In this document: positions 43,049 to 51,934 of the stretch, piece after piece
How the letters are laid out: every line of letters starts with the position of its first letter
Position numbering within the stretch: position 1 is the stretch's first letter
From: Planctomycetota bacterium
GTDB lineage: Bacteria; Planctomycetota; B15-G4
Direction of reading: 5' to 3'
NCBI GenBank assembly: GCA_029259745.1
Contig: JAJDEO010000020.1
Span: 62,001 to 126,000, forward strand
DNA: 64,000 bases
Position numbers and translations under genes: made by a program
The notes under the pieces: model-generated
Told to the model about the DNA's origin: nothing
The model's database searches: none
What the model saw: only the letters and a program-made list of their open reading frames with translations

Positions 43049-43877
43049 GCGTACGAGTATAGATATCGCCCCGGTCGCCGCGCGCGGGTTGCTCGGCGCC
43101 ACATTTGCATCGATTCTCCTGCTCGGTGGGTGCGGCGGAAAAGACGATGCGCCGCCGACGAAGCCCGCCAAGCCACCGGTCGCCGAGGTAGAGGTAGACG
43201 AGGAACCGGCCGAAGAGGTCGAGGAGGTGTCCGATGTCGAAATGGGCGCCGCGCACGGCATGATCCGCTTCGGCGGGACGCCCGAGGAGGCCGCGGTTCT
43301 CGTGATGTCCGGCGACCCCTGGTGTGTCGAGCACCATCCCGAGGGCGTCGTGCGCAGCGACGCGCTGATCGTCAATGGCGACGCGCTCGTGAACGCCTTC
43401 GTCTGGATCGACCACGACTTCGATGGCATGGAGTTCGACGTCCCCGAAGACGACGTCATCATCGACCAGGTCAACTGCCTCTACGTGCCACGCATCTCCG
43501 GAGCGCACCTCGACCAGACGGTCATGGCGAAGACCAGCGACGACACGCTGCACAACATCCACACGAAGCCGAAGGCCAACCGTGAAGCGAACTTCGCGAT
43601 GCCCAAGGGGTCGAAGCCGAAGGAGCTTCGCTTCAAGAAGGAAGAGGTCATGATCGAGGTCGTCTGCGATGTACACCCGTGGATGAAGGGCTGGATCGGC
43701 ATCGTCGCCCATCCCTTCTTCGCCGTGACAGGTGAGGATGGCAGCTGGGCGTTCGACGGTGTGCCTGCGGGCACGTACACGGTCAAGGTCTGGCACGAGG
43801 TCGCCGGCACGTCGTCGTTCGAGCTCACGGTCGAAGCCGACGGCGATGTCGCGGCCGACGCGGTGACGCTGGGCTGA
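43047..43877 (+). CDS. cupredoxin-like lipoprotein
   Basis: A 276-residue lipoprotein with lipobox LLLGGC (Cys29) and an acidic Pro/Glu-rich linker (about 33-65). The body resembles plastocyanin/methylamine-utilisation-type proteins: VNAFVWIDHDFDGMEF, NCLYVPRISGAH, HNIHTKPK and VVCDVHPWMKGWIGIVAHPFF. CDVHPWM is C-x-x-H-x-x-M, the usual type I copper ligand block. The C-terminal GSWAFDGVPAGTYTVKVWHE is a CarboxypepD_reg-like strand set. It likely carries electrons or binds copper in the envelope. ATG 43047 shares CATG with the ATG of the divergent selenoprotein gene. A hairpin follows at 43906. Confidence 0.82.
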   Translation: MRTSIDIAPVAARGLLGATFASILLLGGCGGKDDAPPTKPAKPPVAEVEVDEEPAEEVEEVSDVEMGAAHGMIRFGGTPEEAAVLVMSGDPWCVEHHPEGVVRSDALIVNGDALVNAFVWIDHDFDGMEFDVPEDDVIIDQVNCLYVPRISGAHLDQTVMAKTSDDTLHNIHTKPKANREANFAMPKGSKPKELRFKKEEVMIEVVCDVHPWMKGWIGIVAHPFFAVTGEDGSWAFDGVPAGTYTVKVWHEVAGTSSFELTVEADGDVAADAVTLG

Positions 43878-43882
43878 TCGTC

Positions 43883-44683
43883 TTGAGCGACGCACGTCGT
43901 CAACGACACGGGAGCGGTCCGCGTGCGGGCCGCTCCCGTGTTCGTGCCGAGCCACGCCCCGCGTCGGGGCGTTGGGCCGGGGCGCGCGTCGGTGTCGTGA
44001 TTCCGGCGTTGGACGAGGCCGAGTCGATCGCGCTCGTGCTCGACGACCTGCCCTGGGAGCGCCTCTCGGACGTCGTCGTCGCGGACAACGGCTCGACCGA
44101 CGACACGGCAGCCATCGCAGCGGCCCACGGCGCGCGCGTCGTCGCCGCCAACCCGCGCGGCTACGGCTCGGCATGCCTCGCAGCCCTCGCTGCACTCGAG
44201 CCCGTCGACATCGTCGTCTTCATGGACGCCGATCACAGCGACCACGCCGACGAACTCGAGTCGCTGCTCGAACCGATCCTCGACGGCACGGTCGACTTCG
44301 TCATCGGCTCGCGTGCCCTCGGCGTCGCCGAACGCGGCGCGATGCTCCCGCAGCAACGCGCCGGCAACGTCATCGCCACGAGCCTCATCCGCCTCGCCTT
44401 TGGTCAGGTCTACACCGACCTCGGTCCCTTCCGCGCGATCACCCGCGAGGCCCTCGACAAGATCGCCATGCGCGACACGACCTACGGCTGGACCGTCGAG
44501 ATGCAGGTCCGCGCCCTCCAGGAAGGCATCCGCGTCGCCGAAGTCCCCGTCGCCTACCGCAAGCGAGTGGGCCGCTCCAAGATCGCCGGCACCGTGAAAG
44601 GCACCGTCCTCGCGGGCTGGAAGATCATCACGACGATCCTCGTCCTGCGACTACGTCACGGCCCGGCGGTGTCGCGGAGCTGA
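43883..44683 (+). CDS. family 2 glycosyltransferase (dolichyl-phosphate mannose synthase-like)
   Basis: A 266-residue GT-A glycosyltransferase: VGVVIPALDEAESI (nucleotide-binding strand), VVVADNGSTDDTA, the metal-binding FMDADHSDHADEL and VIGSRAL, DLGPFRAI, YGWTVEMQVRALQEG and AYRKRVGRSKIAGTVKG. It resembles DPM1-like enzymes acting on lipid-phosphate or cell-wall precursors. The only start preserving the first strand is TTG 43883, five bases after the cupredoxin stop; GTG 43997 would cut it. A 12-bp hairpin lies inside the first codons. Confidence 0.85.
   Translation: MSDARRQRHGSGPRAGRSRVRAEPRPASGRWAGARVGVVIPALDEAESIALVLDDLPWERLSDVVVADNGSTDDTAAIAAAHGARVVAANPRGYGSACLAALAALEPVDIVVFMDADHSDHADELESLLEPILDGTVDFVIGSRALGVAERGAMLPQQRAGNVIATSLIRLAFGQVYTDLGPFRAITREALDKIAMRDTTYGWTVEMQVRALQEGIRVAEVPVAYRKRVGRSKIAGTVKGTVLAGWKIITTILVLRLRHGPAVSRS
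43906..43941 (+). terminator. 12-bp hairpin at the cupredoxin/glycosyltransferase junction
   Basis: ACACGGGAGCGG (43906-43917) pairs perfectly with CCGCTCCCGTGT (43930-43941) across a 12-nt loop. It begins 28 bases after the cupredoxin stop and lies inside the first codons of the glycosyltransferase frame. No T-run follows. It may terminate or attenuate transcription into the glycosyltransferase gene. Confidence 0.5.
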
Positions 44684-44692
44684 GCGTTCTCG

Positions 44693-46534
44693 TCACTGCG
44701 CCTCGAGCCAGCGCAACCGAGCTTCAGCGTTGGTCGCGAGCCATTCGCGCTGGTAGGCATCGAGCGACGTGTCGTCGGGAATGCACGTCGCGCAGGTGCG
44801 ATAGGCAGCGATGGCTTGTTCGTGGTCGTCGAGTTTGGCGTGTGTCTCGCCGAGGACATCCCATGCTCCGGCGTCTCGGGGATAGAACTCCGTGATGGCT
44901 CGAGCCAGCGTGAGCGCGTCGGTCGGTGTTCCGAACGTCAAGATACCGCGGGTCAACTGAATCAAGCGATCGCAGTCGACGATGGGGTCGTTGGCATCGC
45001 GCGAGTGTGCTTCGCGATAGCCAGCGACCGCGTCGTTCGCCCGCCCGAGAAGAAGATCCTGCACGGGCCAGTAGGCGTCGCTCGCCAGCTTGTGGGCGTT
45101 GCGGTCCGGCTCCATGCTCATGGCCAAGGAACTCGTCTCGCCGAGGCGGTCGCGCTCGAAGGTGACGTGGAAATCACTTCCTAGAATCCGAAAGCGATCG
45201 TTGCCGAGCGCGGCCAGTGGCAGGCGCGGATAAGGGAGCTGTTGAAGCGTGAGCCGGTCGTCTGCTGCGGTGATGAGCACGACTTCATCCGCGCCGAAGG
45301 AGTAGCGGCCCGCGTAGCCCTGCCGTTGGAAGGGCGACAGCGGAGCCTCCGCGAGCGGATCGCCGACCACGTCGGGCCAGTGGTAGACCTCTGCGACGGC
45401 TCGGATGATGTCCTGGCAAAGCTCGAACCCCGTGTCGCTGTTCGTCATCACGACGACCCCGTGGCCACCATCGAAGCTCGCGCGGAAGTCACACTTGAAT
45501 CCCTCGTTCGAGCCCGAGTGCCCGAACCACGAGACTCCTCCGTACTCCGAGATGAAGAGGCCCAGGGCGGATCTGCCGAAGGCCGGGGTCAGCATCGCCC
45601 GGCCCGATGCGGCGTCGAGCACTTGACCGTCTTGGCCGGCGGCAAGTCGTTGGACCTCGAGCGCGAAGCGTGCGATGTCACTCGGGGTCGTCCACAGTCC
45701 GGCGGGGTACTGTTCGGGGTAGACATGGAAGCCCCCCGGAATCTGGCGGCCGTCACTGGTGTGGGCACCGCTGTGGTTGGGCCAAGCATCTGTCGGGAGC
45801 GGCTGCGCGTAGGTGCTGTGGGTCATCCCAAGCGGCGTGATCACGGTTTCGCGGGTCAGGCTGGTGAAGTCCTGGTCGGTGAGATCCATGAGCGCCAGCT
45901 GGAGCAGCGTGCTGCCGCCGCCGGAGTAGCGGATCCACTCGCCGGCGTTCTCGATCCGGCGGACGGGGTCGCTGTTCCCGAGGCCTGCAACGACTTCGGC
46001 CACACTCGGAATCGGCTCACTCGTGCGGTAGCCGCCGAACCCGCCGACGTTGAGACCGGCCGTGTGATTGAGCAGGCGTCGCGGAGTGACTTCACCCTTG
46101 AAGTCGGTGTCGGGAAGTGCGTACGAGGTCAAGATGTCACTGATCGGCGCGTCGAGGTCGAGCTTGCCTTCCTGGGCAAGTCGAAGCGTGACGAGGGCCG
46201 ACACGGACTTTGAGATCGACGCGGCCTGAAACAACGTCTCGGCCGTCACCGGTGCTCCGCTGATGACGTCGCGTTCACCGTATCCGGCCGCCCAGTCGAT
46301 CTGGCCGTTGTGAATCACAGCGACGCTGACGCCAGGTACACCGAGGATGCGCATGCGTTCGTCGATCCCGAAGGCGTGTCCTTCGACCCAGTCTCTTGGC
46401 AGCAAGCTCACTTCGACGGCCGCCTTCCGTGCAGCCGGAGTCTCGAGCCGGAGAGATGGTTCGCTGGCGTCCTGCGAGGCAGCAAGCGGCAGCAGCGAAG
46501 CGGCACTCGCGATGGAGAGCAGTAGGCGATGCAT
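44693..46534 (-). CDS. secreted serine hydrolase (beta-lactamase/class C PBP fold) with TPR tail
   Basis: A 613-residue exported protein. The signal peptide ends near LAAS (about 20). The beta-lactamase/esterase-like domain carries SISK (Ser106, Lys109), the second-motif Tyr in IRYSGGGSTLL and the third-motif-like GHSGSNEG. A lipocalin-like beta region follows (YAGRYSFGADEVVLITAAD), and the last ~110 residues look like TPRs (DAWDVLGETHAKLDDHEQAI). Family members include D-aminopeptidases and esterases; substrate unknown. ATG 46534 is chosen for the signal peptide. It converges with the glycosyltransferase gene, 9 bases apart. Confidence 0.85.
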   Translation of the reverse strand: MHRLLLSIASAASLLPLAASQDASEPSLRLETPAARKAAVEVSLLPRDWVEGHAFGIDERMRILGVPGVSVAVIHNGQIDWAAGYGERDVISGAPVTAETLFQAASISKSVSALVTLRLAQEGKLDLDAPISDILTSYALPDTDFKGEVTPRRLLNHTAGLNVGGFGGYRTSEPIPSVAEVVAGLGNSDPVRRIENAGEWIRYSGGGSTLLQLALMDLTDQDFTSLTRETVITPLGMTHSTYAQPLPTDAWPNHSGAHTSDGRQIPGGFHVYPEQYPAGLWTTPSDIARFALEVQRLAAGQDGQVLDAASGRAMLTPAFGRSALGLFISEYGGVSWFGHSGSNEGFKCDFRASFDGGHGVVVMTNSDTGFELCQDIIRAVAEVYHWPDVVGDPLAEAPLSPFQRQGYAGRYSFGADEVVLITAADDRLTLQQLPYPRLPLAALGNDRFRILGSDFHVTFERDRLGETSSLAMSMEPDRNAHKLASDAYWPVQDLLLGRANDAVAGYREAHSRDANDPIVDCDRLIQLTRGILTFGTPTDALTLARAITEFYPRDAGAWDVLGETHAKLDDHEQAIAAYRTCATCIPDDTSLDAYQREWLATNAEARLRWLEAQ

Positions 46535-46683
46535 GACGGTCGAGATCCTGGGGCGATGAACGATCAGCGTACGTCGCCAAGGCCCCGTCGTGGTCTCGTC
46601 CACATCGAATGCCAGTCGAGGCACTCGAACGAACGGAACGTGAGTCACCCAGGCCGCGGGCTCCGCCGACCAGCCCAACGATT

Positions 46684-46828
46684 CCCCGCCACGATCCCCT
46701 CCGCCTGTCGTTTCCCACGCATGACGTCACGCTCTCGCCACGCCGCTCCCATGTCCCCCGCCACGATCCCCTCCGACTGACGTCTCCCACGCATGACGTC
46801 ACCGTTCTCGCTACGCCGCTCCCACGTC
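46684..46828. repeat. 72-bp tandem repeat, two copies plus a partial third
   Basis: The gap 46535-46997 has no supported gene. Two copies of CCCCGCCACGATCCCCTCCG... lie at 46684-46755 and 46756-46828 (72 and 73 bp, about 90% identical), and a degenerate start of a third follows. Each copy contains CATGACGTCA, which includes the 8-bp palindrome TGACGTCA. Confidence 0.8.
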
Positions 46829-46997
46829 CCGCGCAACCACCCCACCCGTCCTCCCACCTGTGGAGGCGATCGTGTGAGGGCTTGTTCGTGAGGTGGTGTT
46901 CGGCGTGGTCAGATCAAGGCGGCCGAGCGGAGGCGGGGCAACGCCCCGTCGAGCATCGGCCAACGCCGAGCTGCCCGCGCCGAGCGCCGCCTCGCGA

Positions 46998-47855
46998 TCA
47001 ATGCCTCACGCGATCGCCGGAACGAAGATTGAGGGACCAGTCATAGTCGAAGTGCTCGACGTCGAGGTCCTTACGGTGCTTGCGCATGAAGGCGGCGTCG
47101 GCTTCCGATGCGTAGGGGAGCACGAAGTCGACGATGTCGGTTGACGAGCTCACGAAGTCTTCTTCGAACCAGTCGAAGATCGCGGAGATCTCGACCGTCG
47201 GTCCGCCGAACCAACCGTCGTCGATGTAGGTGCGCAGACCCTTCTTGTTGTTCGTCACGAAGACGCGGCCCTGGCGGTCGAGCTGCTCGTCGAGGCGCTC
47301 GGCGACGTAGGCCTCCGGTGCGAGGTCGGGGCACGACAGCGCTGCGCAGACGAGTGCAAAGTGCACACGCGCATCGCCCATCGGACGCAGGATCTCGTGC
47401 TCGATCTGGTCGAGGCTGTACTTCTTGCCGTTCACGGCCCAGCGTTCGGCCTTCCAGCGCTTACCGGCGGAGATGTCCTTGATGCTGTCGATCTTCGGGT
47501 TGTCGAGGATCAGGCGCAGCGTGAACGCGTTGTAGGCGTTGATCCAGAAGACCATCTTGTCGTCGCGCGCCAGACGCGCCGGGTCGACGCGGCCGAGCGA
47601 CGCGATGTAGGCGTCGAGGTCGTCGGTGTCCTTGCCAAGCGCCTTGTAGTCCACGAGCCCGTCGCGCACGTGCTCCTTCAAGATGGCGTCGAACGGCGCG
47701 TGGAGCTTGGCCGACGCGCTCTGCGGCGCGGCGGCTGCCGTGTCGTCGGTCGGTGCGTAGACGACGGGCGTGGGGGACGTGCTGTTCGTCCAGCCGATCG
47801 CCGCGAGGAGGACCGAAGCGGCGAGGGGAAGCAATCGGGAGGTCGTCATCATCAT
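46998..47855 (-). CDS. DUF547 family secreted protein
   Basis: A 285-residue exported protein of the DUF547 family. The N-terminal ~25 residues are a signal peptide. The family core is clear: GLVDYKALGKDTDDLDAYIASL, DDKMVFWINAYNAFTLRLIL (W-I-N-x-Y-N-A), KYSLDQIEHEILRP and ARVHFALVCAALSCPDL, with its conserved His/Glu and Cys-P. The function of DUF547 is unknown, though a Cys-His arrangement suggests a papain-like or transglutaminase-like fold. Three ATG codons in a row begin the frame. It appears to be a lone gene. Confidence 0.88.
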   Translation of the reverse strand: MMMTTSRLLPLAASVLLAAIGWTNSTSPTPVVYAPTDDTAAAAPQSASAKLHAPFDAILKEHVRDGLVDYKALGKDTDDLDAYIASLGRVDPARLARDDKMVFWINAYNAFTLRLILDNPKIDSIKDISAGKRWKAERWAVNGKKYSLDQIEHEILRPMGDARVHFALVCAALSCPDLAPEAYVAERLDEQLDRQGRVFVTNNKKGLRTYIDDGWFGGPTVEISAIFDWFEEDFVSSSTDIVDFVLPYASEADAAFMRKHRKDLDVEHFDYDWSLNLRSGDRVRH

Positions 47856-47953
47856 CGTCCGTGTCGGAGAACAGGCATTCGCTCTCGGATGCCTCGGCGC
47901 TCGAAGCGTTTCATGTTCTTCGAGACCACTCTGATTGCACCGATTGCTCGGCT

Positions 47954-47987
47954 CTTCAAGGAGCGTCAGGCTTCAAGGAGCGTCAGG
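47954..47987. repeat. perfect 17-bp tandem duplication at a stop codon
   Basis: CTTCAAGGAGCGTCAGG occurs twice in direct succession (47954-47970 and 47971-47987). The second copy contains the TGA stop (minus strand) of the glycosyltransferase gene, so a recent duplication has repeated its last codons and stop. Confidence 0.9.
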
Positions 47988-49535
47988 CTCGGCGGCTTCC
48001 GACCTCGTGACCCTCTGGGACGAACCCGTGAACGTGCCGCGCCACGACTCGCGCAGCGTGCGCAGGCCGACGTAACCGAAGCCGGCCGCGTAGAGGGCGA
48101 GGAAGGGCCCGACGAGCCACTTGCCGCGCTCGAGGTAGAGCCACAGACCCACCAGGCAGTAGGCGGCCATGACGAGCTCGCCGAGCACCGTGGCGTCGAC
48201 GGGCAGCAGGTAGCCGGTCGTGCTGCGCGACGCGTCGGCCGGGCGCTGGTCTTGCGAGCTGTCTTCACCGAGGCGCAGTTTCGGCGTGCGCACGAAGGGC
48301 GAGTGGATCCCGCACAGGGCCTCGACGACCGCGCGTGTGTTCGAGACGGCCACGCCGGTGCCGACGACCATCAGCATCGGCAGCGAGGCCAGGCGCCGCC
48401 ACGGATCGGGACGCAGCGCACGTTGACTCGTCACGTAGAGCGTCGACGGGCCGGCCGTGCCGAGGGCGAGACCCAGCGCGGCGACGACGAAGAGCGTCGG
48501 CCCGAAGTGTCCGTCCCAAGCGTGCAGCACGGGCACCGAAAGGAGCGCGACGGCGAGCATCAGCGGGTGCACGAGGTAGTGCGTGAGGTGCAGCACGGCC
48601 TGCAGTTTCGTGACGAGGGGCAGGCGCGACATCACGACGCGACCGAGCAGCTTGCGTGCGGTTTGGATCGAGCCCTTGGCCCAGCGCCGCTGCTGGCTCT
48701 TGAAGGCGATGAGGTCGGCGGGGATCTCGGCGGGCACCTCGAGGTCAGGCAGGTACTCGACGCGCCAGCCCGCGAGCTGACTGCGGTAGGAGAGGTCGAG
48801 GTCTTCGGTGAGCGTGTCGGCCTGCCACCCGCCGGCGTCATCGATTGCCGCGCGCCGCCAGAGGCCCGCGGTGCCGTTGAAGTTCAGCATCCACCCGGCC
48901 GAGTTGCGCGCCGATTGCTCGATCCCGAAGTGCCCGTCGATCGCCACGGCCTGGGCGCGCGTGAGCGCCGAGTGGTCGCGGTTGAGGTGACCCCAACGCG
49001 CCTGCACGAGGCCGACGCGTTCATCGCAGAAGAATGGCACGCTGCGCCGCAGGAAGTCGGTGGGTGGGACGAAGTCGGCGTCGAAGATCGCGAGGATCTC
49101 GCCCTTCGCCGACGTCATGCCGTCCCGCAGGGCGCCGGCCTTGTAGCCTTCGCGCTGCGTGCGGCGGACGTGCGTGATGGCGAGCCCGCGCGCCGCGACC
49201 TGGCGCACGGCGACGGCGACGATGTCGACCGTGTCGTCGGTGGAGTCGTCGAGAACCTGGATCTCGAGCTTGTCGCGCGGGTAGTCGAGCGCGGCGGCGG
49301 CGGCGATGAGTCGGTCGACGACGAAGCGTTCGTTGAAGACGGGCAGCTGGACGGTGACGTGCGGCCACGTCTCGTCGACGCGTGCGGCATGGGCGGCACG
49401 CACGGCGTCGCGATGACGCGCAGCCGCCGCGCGGTGGCGCAGGAACGCGGACGTCAGCACGTAGCAGTTCAGGCCGTAGACGAGCAGGCCGGCGACGGCA
49501 GTCCAGTAGGCGACGAGGAACACTTCAGTCAGCAT
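47973..49535 (-). CDS. membrane family 2 glycosyltransferase (cellulose-synthase-like)
   Basis: A 520-residue processive-type glycosyltransferase. One N-terminal membrane segment (about 5-27) precedes the GT-A domain with the D,D,D,QxxRW set: VLDDSTDDT, IFDADFVPP, TEDLDLSYR and SQQRRWAKG. At least four hydrophobic segments follow (about 300-340, 355-375 and 440-480). It resembles ceramide glucosyltransferase/cellulose-synthase-like enzymes that extend polysaccharide or glycosylate lipids. The upstream gene on the same strand (25-base gap) is a GT-C-type membrane glycosyltransferase, so the pair probably builds a surface glycan or glycolipid. Confidence 0.9.
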   Translation of the reverse strand: MLTEVFLVAYWTAVAGLLVYGLNCYVLTSAFLRHRAAAARHRDAVRAAHAARVDETWPHVTVQLPVFNERFVVDRLIAAAAALDYPRDKLEIQVLDDSTDDTVDIVAVAVRQVAARGLAITHVRRTQREGYKAGALRDGMTSAKGEILAIFDADFVPPTDFLRRSVPFFCDERVGLVQARWGHLNRDHSALTRAQAVAIDGHFGIEQSARNSAGWMLNFNGTAGLWRRAAIDDAGGWQADTLTEDLDLSYRSQLAGWRVEYLPDLEVPAEIPADLIAFKSQQRRWAKGSIQTARKLLGRVVMSRLPLVTKLQAVLHLTHYLVHPLMLAVALLSVPVLHAWDGHFGPTLFVVAALGLALGTAGPSTLYVTSQRALRPDPWRRLASLPMLMVVGTGVAVSNTRAVVEALCGIHSPFVRTPKLRLGEDSSQDQRPADASRSTTGYLLPVDATVLGELVMAAYCLVGLWLYLERGKWLVGPFLALYAAGFGYVGLRTLRESWRGTFTGSSQRVTRSEAAEPDAP

Positions 49536-49560
49536 GTGTCCACAGATGTCGGCCGAGGTG

Positions 49561-50859
49561 TCATTCCATGCGAAACTTTCGGACGCCGCGCCATGCGACG
49601 ATCACGAGCCAGGCGAACAGCGGACCGTACTCGATGGGAATCACGTCCCGCCACTCGACCCACTCGCCGGTGTGTCGGATGACGACATGCGGCAGCCACG
49701 TGAGCGAGATCGTGAGCGTGAGGGCGATCCAGCCCGGCCACGGCCAGATGCAGAGCAGGGGGACGAGGCTGTAGAGGTACCAGGGGTGCACCGTGGGGAG
49801 CAGCAGGATGAGTGTGCCGAGCAGCACGGCGGCTTCGAACGTCGCGTCCTGGTGTTCGACGCGGCGTCGACGCGCGAGGAGCCAGGCGGCGACACCGAGG
49901 CCGATCGTGGCCAGCGCGAGGCGTGCCAGGGAAGGCGTGGGCGCGAGCTCCTGGGCCAGGGCGTGGAGCGTGTCGTTGACGGAGAGCTCGCTGCCGAAAC
50001 GCGACAGCGAGTCGACGAGCCCCGGGCCCGACGAGGCGAAGGGCAGGGTGACGAGCGCCGCCGTCACGGCGGCCATGAGCCAGCCGCGCCAGCCGAGGCG
50101 TCCGACGAGCGTCGGTGCGACGACGAGTGCGAAGCCCTTCGAGAGGCAGGCCAGCGCCCAGGCCGCGCCGACGCGCGCGCCGCGAGCGCCGCGAGCGCCG
50201 TCGAACGCCACGAGCATCGCGACGATCCAGACTGCGCCGAGCGGCTCGTGGTGTCCTTCGAGGGCGACGGCCCAGACCGTGAGCGGGTTCAAGGCGAAGA
50301 GCGCAACGCGTTGCTCGGGCAGGGCGCGGCGCCGCAGCAGCGCGACGACGAGCGCGAAGATCACGGCTTCCACGGCCACGAAGGCGAGCTTGAAGGCGAG
50401 CGCGCGCGGCGCGAGCGTCGCCAACGCCGTGTGGACGAGCATCGTGAGCGGCGGATAGATCGCCGTCCACTCGGGGTGGTTGATCGCAGCGTGTTCAGGC
50501 GACCGGGCGGCGAGCGTTTCGAGCGCCTCGTCGGTCGGTGCAAGAATGTAGGGCGAGTGACCCGCGGCGACGACGCGTCCTTCCCAGACGTAGCGGGCCA
50601 TGTCGTCGGTTGGTGCTGAACCGAGCACGAGCGCGCGGATCACGAGCGCGACGCAGGCGATCGCGACGAGCGAGAGGCGCAGTCGGCGCGCGACGATGCG
50701 CCACGCCAGCCAGGCATAGGCCACGCTCGCGACGGCGTAGCCGGCCAGGAAGGCCAGCGGCTCGGTGCGCGTGTTTGCGAGCTGACCGATCCAGACCCAC
50801 GCCGCGATCAGCGCACCGAGAGCAAGCAGATCGCGGCGGCCGGGGTTCGTCACACGCAC
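49561..50859 (-). CDS. multi-pass GT-C-type glycosyltransferase (GT87-like)
   Basis: A 432-residue integral membrane protein with about ten hydrophobic segments. The first external loop has DDMARYVWEGRVVAAGHSPY and HPEWTAIYPPL, the D-D-x-x-R-Y-x-W-E-G and Y-P-P pattern of polyprenyl-phosphate-dependent mannosyltransferases (GT87/PimE-like). It would use a lipid-linked sugar on the outer side of the membrane. GTG 50859 is the chosen start; GTG 50853 is equally possible. It is directly upstream of the cellulose-synthase-like gene. Confidence 0.8.
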   Translation of the reverse strand: MRVTNPGRRDLLALGALIAAWVWIGQLANTRTEPLAFLAGYAVASVAYAWLAWRIVARRLRLSLVAIACVALVIRALVLGSAPTDDMARYVWEGRVVAAGHSPYILAPTDEALETLAARSPEHAAINHPEWTAIYPPLTMLVHTALATLAPRALAFKLAFVAVEAVIFALVVALLRRRALPEQRVALFALNPLTVWAVALEGHHEPLGAVWIVAMLVAFDGARGARGARVGAAWALACLSKGFALVVAPTLVGRLGWRGWLMAAVTAALVTLPFASSGPGLVDSLSRFGSELSVNDTLHALAQELAPTPSLARLALATIGLGVAAWLLARRRRVEHQDATFEAAVLLGTLILLLPTVHPWYLYSLVPLLCIWPWPGWIALTLTISLTWLPHVVIRHTGEWVEWRDVIPIEYGPLFAWLVIVAWRGVRKFRME

Positions 50860-50923
50860 AGGTTAGCAGCTGCATGCCCGCGTGCTTTGCCCGGCGGACG
50901 AGGTCGGCACCTTCGGAGGCGTT

Positions 50924-51790
50924 TCAGCCAGCCGTCGTCGCGCCGCCGAGCAGCGCCAAGACCTCACCGGTGATGTAGGCGGAGTCGATATCCGAGGCCA
51001 AGAACACGAACGCCGGGGCGACTTCCTCGGGCTGCGCGGGGCGGCCTATCGGCGTGTCGCCGCCGAACTCGACGCTCTCCTCGGGCGGCCGCTCGGCCGG
51101 GTTGAGCGGCGTCCAGACCGGACCGGGCGCCACGCAGTTCACGCGGATGCCCTTGTCCATGACGTTCTTCGCCAGCGACTTCGTGAACGCGTGGATTGCG
51201 CCCTTCGTCGCCGAGTAGTCGAGCAGTCGCTTGCTGCCTTCCAGTCCCGTGACCGACCCGGTCTGCACGATCGCACCGCCGCGCGGGAGGTGCGGGACGG
51301 CTGCGCGCGCCATGTAGAAGTAGCCGTTGATGTTCGTCTGGAACGTGCGATCCCACTGCGCGAGGCTCAGGTCGGCGAGCCCGTCGCGATGCTTCTGGTA
51401 GGCCGCGTTGTTGACGAGGATGTCGAGCTTGCCGAACTCCTCGAGGCACCTCGCGACGGCACGCTCGCAGAAGGCCGCGTCGCGGACGTCGCCCGGCACG
51501 AGGATCGCTCGGCGGCCCTCGCCGCTAACGGCGTCAGCCGTGATGTGCGCGTCGTCCTCTTCCTCGGGCAGATAGACGAGCGCGACGTCGGCGCCCTCGC
51601 GCGCGAAGAGCACTGCGACGCTACGACCGATGCCCGAGTCGCCGCCCGTCACGAGCGCGATCTTGTCTTCGAGCTTGCCGGATCCGCGGTAGTTCGGCGC
51701 CATGTAGCGCGGCTCGGGATCGAGCTTCGACTCGTCACCCGGGGGGCTGAGGTGCTGCTCGGGGAAGGGCGGCTTCGGTTGGTTCGTCAT
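50924..51790 (-). CDS. short-chain dehydrogenase/reductase (YghA/YdaD-like)
   Basis: A 288-residue NAD(P)-dependent oxidoreductase. An N-terminal extension typical of the YghA/general-stress-protein subgroup (KPPFPEQHLSPPG) precedes the Rossmann fold: TGGDSGIGRSVA (cofactor loop), NNAAYQ and the active site Ser...YSATKGA with Tyr-x-x-x-Lys, then RVNCVAPGPVWTPL. Substrates in this subgroup are ill-defined, and several members respond to general stress. ATG 51790 is preferred; an in-frame ATG three codons earlier is possible. Confidence 0.9.
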   Translation of the reverse strand: MTNQPKPPFPEQHLSPPGDESKLDPEPRYMAPNYRGSGKLEDKIALVTGGDSGIGRSVAVLFAREGADVALVYLPEEEDDAHITADAVSGEGRRAILVPGDVRDAAFCERAVARCLEEFGKLDILVNNAAYQKHRDGLADLSLAQWDRTFQTNINGYFYMARAAVPHLPRGGAIVQTGSVTGLEGSKRLLDYSATKGAIHAFTKSLAKNVMDKGIRVNCVAPGPVWTPLNPAERPPEESVEFGGDTPIGRPAQPEEVAPAFVFLASDIDSAYITGEVLALLGGATTAG

Positions 51791-51934
51791 AGGAGGCATC
51801 CAGGAGCTGCGGAGGTATCCAGTGACAGCGGAGCAACTCGCGTGCCGGTCGTCGCGTGGGGTGAAGCGCCGTCGCGTCGCCGCCGTGACGCCCCGCGTGA
51901 CGGTAGGTTGTAGATTGTGTCGGCGCGTGTGGAC

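Noticed and set aside
46857..46997. Short plus-strand frame (MVFGVVRSRR...) before the DUF547 gene end
   Set aside because: Composition is typical of random GC-rich sequence; no ribosome-binding site or family match.
47361..49682. 773-codon plus-strand open frame
   Set aside because: Antisense to DUF547 and glycosyltransferase genes that carry complete motifs.
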